A stretch of 64,000 bases of DNA from Ailurus styani (taxonomy: Eukaryota > Chordata > Mammalia > Carnivora > Ailuridae): contig LNAC01000273.1 of assembly GCA_002007465.1 (NCBI GenBank), positions 530,799 to 594,798 of the forward strand. Reading direction: 5' to 3'. Position numbers and translations under genes: made by a program. Below, in pieces: positions 34,431 to 46,434 of this stretch (within the stretch, counting starts at the first letter, position 1; each line of letters starts with the position of its first letter). Under the pieces are notes generated by a model. The model ran no database searches, was not told the DNA's origin, and worked only from the letters and a program-made list of their open reading frames with translations.

Positions 34431-35383
34431 CTTAAAATCTAACAGATTTCAAATAAGGTTGAATAAGTGCAAAAAATGAATCAGGGCAGTAAAATGTAGA
34501 TGTCATTGAAGTCATGCTTGTAGGAATTGCGGTCATCAAATGAAGATTCTCCAGTATTGTTCCCAACTGATAATTCAATACCATGAAGAGATGTCTTTTA
34601 TGTTACAAAGCTGGAGTGTCTCACTTCTTTTGTTTCGAAAAAGAAGAAAGCACTTGATTTTCTTTAGTCTTGTTAGAAATAAACATCACAGAAGTGGGGT
34701 TAGCCATGAGATAAACAGAGAGGCATATATAACCATTTTTTTTTTCCAGTTTGAAGGAGAGTGTGAGATAGTGAGATATTATTTATGACTAGAAGTGCAA
34801 ATGAAAGATTAGTATTGATAAATTCCATTAATTACTTTCTCTATATTTGTAGAACTTTTAAACTCATGTCTACTTTCTATGCTGCTAGTCTTTGCTTTGG
34901 TTTCCACCTTAGTTCAGTGTGCCTTATGTCTAAACCACTTTATTTTCTAATTCATGATTTGCTGCCTCACTTCCGGCTTGATCCAGTTTGACCACACACA
35001 AATGGACTTTTTGTTAAAATTTCATACCCCTCTTAGGTAGATGTCCCAATGGGAAGCTCTGTAAGTCTTGGTCCAATATACCTCCACCTGAGCTCTAGCC
35101 TCAGGTGGATCAGCTAAGGATGGAGAAGCAAATAAAATCAAAAAACAATTGTTTATCACAATCCAAGTATCAGATAAGTCACAGATTCAAAATATTCATT
35201 ACCAGCACCTTATTGTTATTAACATGGAGATTTCTGGTGACTGATTACCAGAGTACTGCTTAGAATTAGAATGCAGTTTTTACTAATTGTTTGACTCCTC
35301 TTTTCCCCCCCACAACAATGCAGGTAATAGAAGGTGCAGTCTTAACCTTTCAAGTGCTCAATTATTTCATCACATTTCATGTT
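34431..35383. other. Unique AT-rich sequence
   Basis: No exon or repeat recognised. The frames of 68 and 82 codons at 34540-34991 have no known domain. Confidence 0.45.
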
Positions 35384-35400
35384 AAGAATGGTTAGGTCTA

Positions 35401-35519
35401 GGCACCTGAGTTGAATGGAAGATAAAACAATATACTAAAACTTTGGGATGCAGCAAAGGCACCGCTGAGAGAAAAATTTGTAGTGAGAAATACCTACATT
35501 AAAAAAGAAGAAATATTTC
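35401..35519 (+). mobile_element. L1 ORF2 piece joined to the following SINEC
   Basis: Contains aaactttgggatgcagcaaa, ggcaccgctgagagaaaaat and acctacattaaaaaagaag, which match the well-conserved ORF2 region written in consensus as tttgggatgcagcaaaagcag...agagggaaatttatagc. Only about 100 bases of ORF2 are present. It lies between a 17-base sequence and a SINEC, and the same 17 bases (15 identical) reappear after the SINEC tail, so this piece and the SINEC may have inserted together. Confidence 0.7.
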
Positions 35520-35710
35520 GGGGCCTCTGGGTGGCTCAGTGGATTAAAGCCTCTGCGTTTGGCTCAGGTCATGATCTCAGAGTCCTGGGACCGAGCCCCG
35601 CATTGGGCTCTCTGCTCAGCGGGGAGCCTGTTTCCTCCTCTCTCTCTGCCTACCTCTCTGCCTACTTGTGATCTCTCTGTCAAATAAATAAATAAATCTT
35701 AAAAAAAAAA
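35520..35710 (+). mobile_element. SINEC retroposon, musteloid-like
   Basis: Head ggggcctctgggtggctcag, body taaagcctctgcgtttggct and tcatgatctcagagtcctgg, 3' module tctgcctacttgtgatctct, tail aaataaataaataaatctt and poly-A. No repeat at its immediate left edge matches its right flank. The matching flank lies 120 bases further left, before the L1 piece. Confidence 0.95.
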
Positions 35711-35727
35711 AAGAATAGTTAGTTCTA

Positions 35728-37289
35728 GACAGCAGAGCTAATAGCATCCATATCTGCCAATCTAATTGTCCTACACTTGAGTCCACCACATTAAAAATAA
35801 TAAAATTTCAACTCCTTTTGTAGCTTTATTTTTCTGTGTCTTTACTCATGGAGTGAATATGTAAGTTAAATCTTTGGTTGCAAAGATGACCCATGAAGAA
35901 CTGTACTTGGGATATGGAAATCAGTCAAAATATAATTGGTGGGTTTCCACTCCAGTGTAAGGAAAAGAAAGCATGAGCCCGGACAAAGACAAAAACCATA
36001 AAAATTATAAAAAATAGAAAATTTCAGGGCTCATCCTTTCTTTGTTTTATTAAAAAAAAATCATCCTTCCCCCACTGTGTTTTTCTCTCCGTCTGGCTTT
36101 CTGTTGGGTTTTAGAGTGGTGGGAGGCAAGGGACAGAGTGAGAGGAAAGACAGAGCTGGAATAATAGATTATTAAAACAAAAGCACAGGAGAGACCAGCA
36201 CTGAGGAATGAGTTAAGTCCTCTATAGATTCTGAATGTAAAAATGAATTACCCTCATAAAGAAACAGAGGTCTTTCAATAACATTAAATGTTCTTAGAAA
36301 AGTCATTTACAATGCAGTTTAATTGAAGGGAGTTTAATTGTTCATTGCATATTAGAAACAGGAATGTATTAATAGAGTAGACATTTTCAGAGGGATGGGA
36401 GGAAAATACCATGGTGTGTTTCCATAGGTTTCTATTGGTAGGATATTTTCCCTCCATATAATATATGGAGGCATTAATTTGTATCCCAATGTGCATTTGA
36501 GAAAATTTCTTAACCTGGCAAGTAAGAAAGCTACCTCTCTGAATTGGGGAAAAAATAAATAAAATACAACTCTCTTATAACATTGTTTCTACACAGAGAT
36601 AACATTTAAATGACTTGACTGATTAGCGGTATACTGGGTGACTTTTGCTATTTATTTGACCAAATGAACCAATTGTTTATGCCTAGGGTTAACATAGTTT
36701 TAAGCTCCCTAGTGACCACTCCTATGTGAGAATTCTACCCAGTTGGTAGTCCTGCTTTCCCTCAGAGGAAGGGTAATTCTGTACTAGAACACATTTTTTT
36801 TAAATTGTCAAACTTTATGGAAAATTTGTTATGTATAGGCATCTCTAGAGAAAAAATTATTCAGTTGGATTACCATAGGATTGACTCATTAATAGCCTAA
36901 TTTGAATAATGACTAGGTTACCCTTTAGCATGCTTGACTGTAGCAAGATTATTAAAATATCAGAGAGAACTTCGTTTTCCAAGATTAAATCAAAGTTTCC
37001 TATTCTTGATCTTATAGCTGTCAGGAATACTACACATTACTATATTTTGTCTTCTAATTGCAATGTATTTTTTCATGTCAGTGATTACATCCAAATACTT
37101 AAATGACAGGATATTCATTTTGCTTAATAAATTTCTGCCAGTATATAAATACATATAGCAAGTGTATAAATGCTGATAAATGAGAGAAGAATCCAATGTG
37201 GTAAATACAATAAAGTGTATGTATATCTGGTATAATCTAACAAGAAAAGTGGCAGAAGGTCCTATAGACTGATAATCCCAAAACATGAC
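35728..37289. other. Unique AT-rich sequence
   Basis: No exon or interspersed repeat recognised. Frames up to 102 codons without a known domain. Confidence 0.5.
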
Positions 37290-37470
37290 AGGTTGCAATG
37301 AACAAAAATTAGGAAACAGCCTCCATAATTAGGATATTAGGATAGGGTAAGTAAATTAGATATATCCACTCAATAGAGTATCATTTGATCATTTGAGAAG
37401 AGGTTTTATACCTGAGAAAGGCTTTGTATCTAAACAGATTTTAAGGAGATGTAACAAAATATTAGCCATC
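37290..37470 (+). mobile_element. Old L1 3'UTR fragment
   Basis: Diverged match to an L1M 3' end: aaattaggaaacagcctcca, gggtaagtaaattagatata, cactcaatagagtatcattt and aaggagatgtaacaaaatat. Old and short. Confidence 0.55.
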
Positions 37471-38579
37471 CGTGATCATTTGATTACCAAAACATGGACA
37501 TTCTTCTGCCACTTCTTTTAGTTAAAAAAAAAATAGGAAGGAAAAATATAAAGACAATAAATGCTATGAGAACAGTTACTTTTTGATCTGTACTGATCAC
37601 TGGTCTATTCCCTCAAAAAGTGAAAAACATATTTTTTGAAATAAGCTTTTGCTAAAAACTTTTTACATGTAAGTTTGGAGACCCCTTATTTTCTTATCTT
37701 GTGGAGAAATTAGCATAATGTTAGAAGGACAATGTGATCAATGTAATGGCTAATGTTTAGTTGTATTTCCAAATCTAAGCTTTTCTTTGGTCAAAAAATT
37801 AAAAAGGCAGCTGCCAAAGTTGTAAGATTAATTTTGAACATAACGAAAAGGATTCTTTGGGAGAAGCCGGGATTTACCTAGCTCTTAGTTTTGAAAAATC
37901 TCATGTGACACTTCATAGAGAGAGGGGACACCGAGTGAAATATTGAAAAAAAAAAATCATGCTCAAAAAACTTCCCTATGTTAAATGTCAAGGTAAGATT
38001 CCTATAGTGTTTTACTGCTATAGAATGGCTTAACAAAAGCCTGGGACACCATACCAGAGTATCTTGGAGAAAGCAATCCTATAGAGGGCCCAAAATTATC
38101 ATTAAATGTTTAGTTTCTTGGGATATCTTAAGGCAGACACGGTATCTATTAAAGCTTGAAGGAAGGATAGACTCTGTATCCTTAATTAAACATAGACCAG
38201 AAAAACCAAAGGCTTTCCAGGAATGGAGGACAGCGCCCACAGGGAATTTATTTTTGAAAAAAATACTGTGAACTCTACTAGAGCAGGGAATTATTGAGGG
38301 AGGCAGGAAGAGTTACTAAAGATAGGTATGGGTCTTAGTGGGATTGTCTCTGAATAGGTTTTCTTTGTGGGCAGAAAATTTCTTAATTGCTGTGTGTTTA
38401 TTCCATGCCTCACGTATAACACGTGGTTATTAAGTGTTCATTGTGTTAAGAAAATCAGGGAAAAGAAAGTGTTTATACCATTGACACTTCTGAAGGAAGT
38501 TTTCTACTTCACCCTTGGGTGCCTGAAGTGGAAGAATCAGATTAACAGGGCTGATTGCTCATTTTTCTTACTATGAAAG
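37471..38579. other. Unique AT-rich sequence
   Basis: No exon or repeat recognised. Confidence 0.5.
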
Positions 38580-38705
38580 TAGAAATTAATATTGATACAT
38601 TTACTCAGCAAACATATAGTGAGTGCCTGCAATGTACCAGTCCCCTTTGTGATATAGTGATTTATACCATAGAGTCCTTGTCCTTAGGAAGTACTTACCA
38701 AGGAC
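38580..38705 (-). mobile_element. L2 3' end fragment, antisense
   Basis: Reverse L2 tail: catttactcagcaaacatat, agtgagtgcctgcaatgtac, cagtcccctttgtgatatag and agtccttgtccttaggaag (consensus ttcaacaaatatttattgagcacctactatg...). The real 3' end of L2 is on the left. Confidence 0.7.
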
Positions 38706-39399
38706 TTTTTCAAGGCTTTGGGCCACCCTGTGCAGAATCAGTGAAATCCCAGGCAAGAACTCTGATACAATTTGTCAATTCAAAGTGCTGAAAGTAAACT
38801 ATAAGAGCAGACAGAGCCATCTTCTCTTAGCAAGAATGTAGCCCAAACCCCAGTCAGGGTAAGTTTGAGTATAATTGAGAGACTATTTTTGCAAAAAGCA
38901 CATTAGGGTATTTCAAATGACATTATAATATTTGCATTCAGTGGTCTCCAAAATGGCAGCTTTGAGACTTTGAAATCAATGGAGCTCCACTCAGAGGGAG
39001 TAATCACAATGAGAGAACGTAGCCCAGTGTATCATCTACTGAATGATACCCAACAGAATAAGCATGCATTTGAATTGTCATTGTGATTTGTTGTCTTTTT
39101 TTAAAAAATAAAACTAAGGAGAAGATAATGCAACTAACACTGCTCAATAGTGCAACATTAGCTCCTTCTTTTTTCTTTTTTTGTCTGTTTCTGTTTTATC
39201 CACAAATTTAATACTCAGTTTTTAAATTGTAGATATTAGATAAGTAAACTTTTTCCCCAGGGTGCATTAAAATGTTTTTGGAATGCTTTGGGAGAAATAT
39301 TGTCCCCCTTATATTATATCTAGACTGAAGACTGATAATGAAAGATAAGGGATGCGAACTTGTTTTTATTGGACACAATAACCGTGTATTTTCTTTTTC
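38706..39399. other. Unique AT-rich sequence
   Basis: No exon or repeat recognised. Confidence 0.45.
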
Positions 39400-40425
39400 C
39401 CTTCATTTGTTCATTCGCTTATCATTATTTCCTTCCTTTTTTTCTTTCTCCCTTCCTTCCTTTTAATAATTATTTATAAATCACTTTTCCAGGAACTGAA
39501 AATATAGACATAAAAAATATAGGCATAATTCCTATTCTCATAAAATTTATAATTTACTTGGAATAGGGAAAGTAGGCACATTTAAAAAAGATAGTAAGAA
39601 CAACACAGAACACAAAACTATATACAATTATAGGGAATGATTTGGATGAGCAAAATACTATGTCATATTTTTTGTTGGGAAAAATATCCTTGATGAACTA
39701 ATACTCTAAGTGACAACTGAATGACACACATGAAGCAAAGATCATGGGGGCAGAGAGGTCCAAGAGGAGGAAACATACCCTGTTTGATTTCAGCAATAGT
39801 AAGTACCCTGTTCAATGCCCTGTTTGATTTGCTTAAGCAATAGTAAAATAGCTCACATAAGTGAAGCTGATAACAAAAAAAAGAAAGCATTGTATGAGGG
39901 GAAGCAGGAGACCTAGGGAAAGAGTAGATCATAGAGAGTCTTGGAGGCCCATTGAATGTCTAGATTTTATTCAAATGGGGAGTAATTGAAGAGTTAAGGT
40001 GTGGTCACCCTGCATGGCATGTGGAGAAAGGATTGTTACTTACTGTTAGTGGTGAGGGATGGCTCCGGAGATAGATTCTGGGTAAGTTTTGGACATAGAG
40101 CTCAGAGGACTTGCTAATGGATTGGACGTTGGAAGGATGAGTAGAAGAGAAGAATTTAGATCAGCTCATAAGTTTTTGGCTGGGAAAAGTAGATGGCTGT
40201 TTCTCTCTCTGATTGTGGAAAACCAGGAGAGAAATAGGTTAGGAGTAAAAGGGCTGGAGAGGGCACATAAAAAGTTCTGCTCATGGGTATGTTAGTTTTG
40301 AGATGCAGAATAGATATGTAGGTCAAGATGACAAGGATACAGGTAGAGGTACAAGTCTGGGGCTCAGGGGCAAGATCAAGGCTGAAAATAGAAACTTTAT
40401 CATAAGTTCATGAGATAGTCATGAC
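39400..40425 (-). mobile_element. Long L2 copy, antisense
   Basis: About 1 kb in the reverse L2 order: left end with ttcattcgcttatcattatt, then aattcctattctcataaaat, tcatagagagtcttggaggc, tctagattttattcaaatgg, gaggacttgctaatggattg, agctcataagtttttggctg, gttttgagatgcagaataga and ctggggctcaggggcaagat. In sense direction this covers the end of L2 ORF2 and the 3'UTR. The frame is destroyed. A short internal repeat (ccctgtttgattt...agcaatagtaa) occurs twice at about 39.78-39.85 kb. A CT-rich patch at 39.43-39.46 kb lies near its left end. Confidence 0.72.
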
Positions 40426-41194
40426 CCCTCTTCCCATCTACCACTTGAGGAGGTGGCATACTTATACTCCTCATCCTGTCTCTTTTATGATTAGTGGCAG
40501 AGAATTGGAGAAAACATTAGGAATGCAGCCTACAACTTCATAACCAAACAAAGCAATCACTACTTTCCAATGACCATGACGTCATGAGTGCCATATTATT
40601 AATGCTTTGCATTAGCTATTCATGCAGCAGAAATCACTTATGAATTCCCCAAAGAGTACCTATCACAACTGTTGGGAACTTACACCCAGGTCTCTGCAGA
40701 CAATTGTAATCTAGTGGGAAAAGCATGGGCAGAGAAACCATGAGTCTTAAGAAATGTTTAAACCAGATCCATGAACAAATTTAGAATTTAGACTAATAGA
40801 TCTAGCTTGCTAAATCACTCTTTCTCCCACATACATCTGGATTTGTAAAATTATACCTCAATTGATCAAGAATTTTGTTTTTCAATAGGTCCATGTAGTA
40901 ATCTATATAAAGATGCGATCTGTGGAGCTTCTTTTTGAAAGGGTAACCAGAAATGTATTTTCTAAAGAGCCATTATTTTTTCCAGAATGGAGGACACAAA
41001 ATGAATGAATGAATGAAATGTAACATCTAAACAGCTACTACTGAAACTTGGGATTTATAACAAAACCTGGAGTTTCTTTTTCTTTAAAAAATATAGGTAA
41101 CAAAAGATGGATTGACTCTATAGACTCTAAGCTTTATGTGGACAGAAGCCATTTTCATCTTGTTTAGTGGGTCTTATTTTGATATTTTGGGGAT
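40426..41194. other. Unique AT-rich sequence
   Basis: No exon or repeat recognised, apart from a short gaatgaatgaatgaa run near 41.0 kb. Confidence 0.45.
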
Positions 41195-41540
41195 AACTAA
41201 AGTCCCACCCACATCAGGACTTTTACATATGCTGTTTTCCTTTTTCTGAATTCTTTTCTCTTTCCTGATTCTCTACCTTCTTCCTCTAATTAATGCCTGC
41301 CAAATTTTTAGAATTCAACCTAAGCATCACTGCTTCAGTGGACTTTTCTTGATCTCACTGAGAAGATCTCTCTTCTATCACTTGATAATACTCCTGTAGA
41401 GCAGTTATTAAAATTTCCAGTTATACATTTGTATAATTGTTTAATCGAGACCTTTTTCATTATAATCTAAACAGATCTGTTTTGCTCAGGGTTTAGGTGA
41501 GGACAATAGTAGGCGTTTATGTAAATCAAATACCTTCATG
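41195..41540 (+). mobile_element. L2 3' end, sense
   Basis: Sense L2 order: cacatcaggacttttacata (consensus ...gggcctttgcacttgc), tgctgttttcctttttctga, ttcaacctaagcatcactgc, ggacttttcttgatctcact, tatcacttgataatactcct and agtaggcgtttatgtaaatc. It sits on the opposite strand to the L2 at 39.4-40.4 kb. Confidence 0.7.
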
Positions 41541-42282
41541 ATTTCCAAAGTGACAAGAATCATGGAATCTCTAAAATGCAAGAAAAAAAACAAACAGGCT
41601 GTTTTATTCAGGCTGATGTTTAGCTGTACCAAGAGAAATTAATAAAACTATCCATGAGATTTTCACCAGAAAGAAAATTCATATATACCGTATCTTTGAA
41701 AAAATTAAGGAACACAAAAGCAGCATTTCCATATATCTGCTTTTAAATTGGATTATTCGAAGATTCAAACTGAATTTAATACAATAAAAATCTAGGACAC
41801 CATCAGCTTCCAGAAAAATCTAGATTCAGTGCTTGTACTTTACCTTGAGCACAGAGGGCATGCAATGGCATCTTCGACTTAGTCATCAAGGCACATACAT
41901 TCATTTCAAGAGAGGTGAGGTCACTGCTTTCTCTCACTGCACCTTATTCACATGATGTGGGAAAAATATTCTCATACCTGCTTATGAAAAACCTGTCTTT
42001 CCCCACATTGCCTTGGAAATTCACCCTCTTCACCCAATCTTAAAGGTGTAAAATTTATCCTATTTCCATAAATTAGCTTTTGTGATCATTTTTTAAAAAT
42101 TATGTTGAAAAGGGAATTAGAGGTCTGATTTCCACACTTGGGGGCTTCATTCTTCTAAGTAAAAATGGCTAATTATAAGTGCCTTTTAACATGCATAATA
42201 GCTTATAGGAAAATGATTGTTATTCCACATTTGCTAGTTTACTTTATTATTACCCCATATTTTTATAACATTTTAATGTTTA
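41541..42282. other. Unique AT-rich sequence
   Basis: No exon or repeat recognised. Confidence 0.45.
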
Positions 42283-42402
42283 TCAAGCACTTTCACTTCT
42301 TTGATTTTCACAAGAGCATTCTGAGCTATGCGGAGATTAATATCCTCATTTTGTAAATGAATGAATGAGGGCTTAAGGAGTTTAAATAACTTCCGAGGCA
42401 TA
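42283..42402 (-). mobile_element. MIR SINE fragment, antisense
   Basis: Reverse MIR: tcaagcactttcacttcttt, gattttcacaagagcattct, gattaatatcctcattttgt and taaggagtttaaataacttc. It abuts a sense MIR on its right. Confidence 0.7.
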
Positions 42403-42612
42403 ATAGTGTTTTGTGAAAAGGGTACGCACATTAGAGTCAGGAGAGCTTGAATTTGTATATGGATTTTATTAGTAACTGGCTGTAAGACCTTAGGCAACTT
42501 GCTTATAAACTCCCTCTCACTCTCCACTCCCGCCAAGCTTCATTTACTTCACCTGTAAAATGGTAGTGTTATTCATCTCCTGTCATTGCTGTACAGAACA
42601 AATAACAAGACA
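42403..42612 (+). mobile_element. MIR SINE fragment, sense
   Basis: Sense MIR: acattagagtcaggagagct, tgaatttgtatatggatttt, tagtaactggctgtaagacc, ttaggcaacttgctta and cacctgtaaaatggtagtgt. Together with the preceding copy it forms an inverted MIR pair. Confidence 0.75.
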
Positions 42613-42615
42613 TAT

Positions 42616-42819
42616 CTAAATTAAAAATATATATATATATATACTTAAATGGTGCTAAGAATTTTTTTTTCCAAGTCCAGTACTTTTTCTATAGGCCATG
42701 GTATGTAACAATAAACACAAGAGTAAAAACGGTTCGAGTTTCATCCTAACAAGTATACTGGAGACTTTGAAAGAAACAGCTCGTCAAAGAGTAAAGATGA
42801 ATGCCTTTGGTAGAGCTTG
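42616..42819 (+). repeat. First copy of a ~205-bp direct duplication
   Basis: This 204-base segment (start ctaaattaaaaatatata, end ggtagagcttg) is repeated after one undetermined base. I see no base difference outside the A/TA run near the start. The lack of divergence and the single n at the junction suggest an assembly artefact. Confidence 0.95.
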
Positions 42820-42820
42820 N
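42820..42820. other. Undetermined base (n) at duplication junction
   Basis: A single n separates the two copies. It marks an unresolved join. Confidence 0.99.
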
Positions 42821-43027
42821 CTAAATTAAAAAAAAAATATATATATATATACTTAAATGGTGCTAAGAATTTTTTTTTCCAAGTCCAGTACTTTTTCTAT
42901 AGGCCATGGTATGTAACAATAAACACAAGAGTAAAAACGGTTCGAGTTTCATCCTAACAAGTATACTGGAGACTTTGAAAGAAACAGCTCGTCAAAGAGT
43001 AAAGATGAATGCCTTTGGTAGAGCTTG
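42821..43027 (+). repeat. Second copy of the ~205-bp direct duplication
   Basis: 207 bases, starting ctaaattaaaaaaaaaat. It differs from the first copy by a longer A-run and a slightly shorter TA-run (net three bases), then is the same through ggtagagcttg. The sequence continues into unique DNA at 43028. Confidence 0.95.
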
Positions 43028-45270
43028 CAGAGCAGTCAAGTGAACGTAAAGGAGGCTAGAATGAAAACTTACAGGGTTGGCGGGGTGGGGAGGGGTTGTA
43101 GGATGTTTGCCACCTGAGAACTAAAGAGAAAAGGAATCTGGAAGGCTGATCATAAACATTAGTCTCTCCTAGTCTATGAATACAAAGCACAAGCCAAACA
43201 ACAAGGCAAAACAAGAACAAGGTCCAAAGACTCCGTGTTCTTCCTTCTGGCTAAAGGGAAGGGCCAACTTGGGAAGGCAAATTTTGCTAGTTTTACACTT
43301 TCTCTGAAGGTCTTTGGATGGGAGTAACTATTATCTGGGCATCTCTTGGAGAGATGAGCTTTAAACACCCAGAAGTTGAGATGAAAGGAGATCTGTGACT
43401 CTTAATGGGCTTCAAAAAGAGAACTTTTCTTAATGCTCCCTTGAAGACAGACTGAAGCATCCCACTGAGATATTTATGAGGCCTCTGTCAGAAGAGACTT
43501 TCGTACGTATTGGTGTATAACACTGAGAAAATAACCAAAGATTCCTTCACAAAGCATTAGATGTGACCCTCTCACTTCTTTCTCCTTAATCTTTTTTTGC
43601 TTTCTAATTTTTTCAGTACCCCCTTCAACAAAAATTAATTTTAAACTTAGGAAATGTGCTCAAGGTCATATAGTAAGCAGAGGAGACACAAGTTCAACCC
43701 ACACCTGGCAAAAATCCCATATCACTTTCATTGATCCACACCTTTTTTTTTTTTTTTATGTAATCTGAGAAATTTTTTTTTCTTCCCCTGAAAGGGGATA
43801 GCATTTTGCAAGGGATCACCTAAGCCTCAGTGAAATTTTAGGTTGAATGTAGCATGCTTAATTTTTTAACATCCCCTTTAGAGATGACACTATTTCCCTT
43901 ACTTCATTTTCAATCTAGCTGAGCAAAGCCACTGTATAAATATTAGGGGTGGGAGAGAGGAAACATTTGAGAATTGTCCTGGAGTGCTGTCTCAGGTGCT
44001 TCTATTTCTACCTACTGGCAAACTGTTACCCACTAGACTAATTTCATATCAATTGAGAAGCATTTGGTCAAGATTCCTTTAGCCAACAACGATGATATCT
44101 TTCCCAAGATAAAAAGAATACCAGGAGAGAAGAACGTGTCATGGTGGCAATAAGAAAACATTTTCTTAATTTTGTGCAAGATGGGGCTCCTAGGCAGTTA
44201 TCAGTGTCACCTGTATAAATGCAGGGCAATAGTCTAATCCAGGGGTTACAAAGACAGTGATAGGGTCAGGCCAAAGTAGATCACCATTCACTGGGTGATG
44301 GCAGGTAAAAAGCAGCCCTTATTGCTCACAAAACACCTGTGAGGATTCAGCAACGCTGCAGGCCTAGTGAACCTGCTTCTAATCACCTCTCTTTTCCCAT
44401 GAAAGGTTCTGCACGTTGTTGTCTGCAGCGCACTGCAATTCTTTCTTTCCCAAATGCCAGCTGACATGGTGCTCCCTCTATGGACAGCTGCAGCCCTTTG
44501 CTTTCATCGTACCCAACTAGGCACCCGAAGGACTTGGTAATTTACGTTTTGTGCCATACATCCAAACAAGTTTATAGATGAAGAGAATGCATACATACAT
44601 ATTTGAAACTTAAAAATGCATGCCAAGTTTCAACTAAATATAACTTGAAATGCATAAGACATGAAAACTGCAAAGTGGGATTTATTAAGACACAGCAAAA
44701 TGTTGTCTGCTGTAACAGTAAGTAGCAAAGAACATTACCGAGGGTAACTGTGAGTGTCTGGCACGTATTTTGTTTTTCTTTCTGTACAGTTGCTTTTGCT
44801 AAAATCTTTATTTTACATCTTTAGGAAAAGATGAAGGGAGCACAGTGATATTTGTGACACAGCTGTGGGTTACATGCTATTCCATATTCTGATTTTAACC
44901 AGTTAAATCAATCGGCAGACAGTTACTAAGACCTATCTGGTAAAAGACATGGGCCTAGTTGACCTGTAGGATACAGAAGTACACAGATTTCCGTGCAAAG
45001 CTCTCAGCCTGCTTTTGAAGCAAGATAGAAGAATTCAGAAAGCAAATTGATTATATTAAGACAAGACAGAATAAATTCTATGTATGCGGCGCAGACAAAC
45101 GTTGTATGCGTACAGGAGGAGGAGGCCTGGCTTTGGATAAGGCTGATATGAGGCCTGTATGAAATAAATGTGAGACCAGGGATATGCTGAGTGCCAGTAA
45201 GGTTAGTGGGAAGGCATTCTGGGAGGGGCCCAGAAGAGGAGAGGAAGGACACCAGTTACACTTCAGCCCC
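43028..45270. other. Unique sequence with one MIR trace
   Basis: No exon recognised. The only repeats seen are an antisense MIR trace near 43.64-43.74 kb and T-runs at 43742-43757 and 43772-43780. The part near 44.2-44.5 kb is less AT-rich but unassigned. Confidence 0.45.
43640..43740 (-). mobile_element. MIR SINE trace, antisense
   Basis: Short match: gctcaaggtcatatagtaag, cagaggagacacaagttcaa and cccacacctggc, fitting reverse MIR ...caaggtcacacagctagtaagtggcagagc... Confidence 0.6.
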
Positions 45271-45274
45271 TTAT

Positions 45275-45395
45275 TCTTTCCTTCATTCAGTCAATGTTTA
45301 TTGAGGACCTACTCTCTCTCTGGTAGCACATTAGATGCAAGGAAGTACAGTGTTCAACAAGATCTATGTCTTGGCATTTGAAGTGAGACAGAAGT
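45275..45395 (-). mobile_element. L2 3' end fragment, antisense
   Basis: Reverse L2 tail: ttccttcattcagtcaatgt, ttattgaggacctactctct, ggaagtacagtgttcaacaa and gatctatgtcttggcatttg. Confidence 0.75.
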
Positions 45396-45404
45396 AGTTA
45401 AGTG

Positions 45405-45841
45405 GATGATTGATTAGGAGTGTTGGCTCTGGGGGAAAAGTGGAGTCCTACCTTCATCAGTAGCTTGTTAAGTGACCTTGAGCACGTTCCTAATCTTAAT
45501 ACTTATTTCCCCTATTAGTTAGGTAAGACTGGCAATTGTAGGGGCACCAGCGTGGCTCAGTTGGTTAAGGAGTCTGCCTTCTGCTCAGATCATGATCCCA
45601 GGGTCCTGGGATGGAGTCTTGCATTGGGTTCCCTGCTCAGTTCCCTGCTCGTCCTCTCCCTCTGCCTCTGCCGCTGCTCCCCCTGCTTTTGCTCCCTCTC
45701 TCTCTCAAATAAATAAATAAAATCTTTATTTAAAAAAATCTGGCAATTGTAGTTTCCCTTTAGGGCTATTTGTGAAGAGTACGTGAAATAATGCATGGAA
45801 AGTACTCACACATTGCCTGGCTTATAGTTTTTGCCCCATAA
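45405..45841 (+). mobile_element. MIR SINE, split by a SINEC
   Basis: The left part has gtgttggctctgggggaaaa, agtagcttgttaagtgacct and tgagcacgttcctaatctta. The right part after the SINEC has gggctatttgtgaagagtac, gtgaaataatgcatggaaag and cacacattgcctggcttata. Together they give the MIR order without the SINE. The SINEC target is the word ctggcaattgtag. Confidence 0.78.
45542..45739 (+). mobile_element. SINEC retroposon inside a MIR, exact 13-bp duplication
   Basis: Head gggcaccagcgtggctcag, body agtctgccttctgctcagat and tcatgatcccagggtcctgg, 3' part cctctccctctgcctctgcc, tail aaataaataaataaaatctt and poly-A. A word ttccctgctc is duplicated in its middle. Flanks ctggcaattgtag are identical on both sides (45529-45541 and 45740-45752). 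Confidence 0.95.
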
Positions 45842-46434
45842 GTTCGAATCTGGTCTGCTGGACTCGAATCCCTTTCTCATCATGTTATCTTCCACCTTCC
45901 ATCTCTCTTTGGTGCTATTTCTCCCCCTTTTCAACCCTACAACTCTTCCAACACCCCCTCTTATATTACTCATTTTATATTCATGCATTAAATGCTACAT
46001 GGGTGCATGTTTGCACCTCTTCTTCTACTCCACATGTTTTATCCTGGGACACACTCTTTCTTTCACAATGGTTTTAACTATTATCAGTTCACTGGTGATT
46101 ACCAAGTGCTCATCTGTAACTTTATCCAAAGCTTCTCTTGGGAGCACCTGAACCGCAGCCTCCTTGACATGTTCACACCGTCATCCCAAAGCCATTTAAA
46201 ATGCAGCACATCCATCCTTTTCTTTCTCTTGGGTTCTCTGTTTGAAGACATTGTTGCCCAAGTGAGCCCTCAGGCACCAACCTTGGCGTCAATCTAGACT
46301 TTTTCCTCTTCCTCATCTTTTCACCTCCAATCAATCAACATGTCCTGTTGAATCTTCTTTTACACATTTCTTTGCAATTTCTCTTCCCTTTTTCTAGTGT
46401 TCTTGCTGCTTCACTTATGAAAGTTCTCATCATC

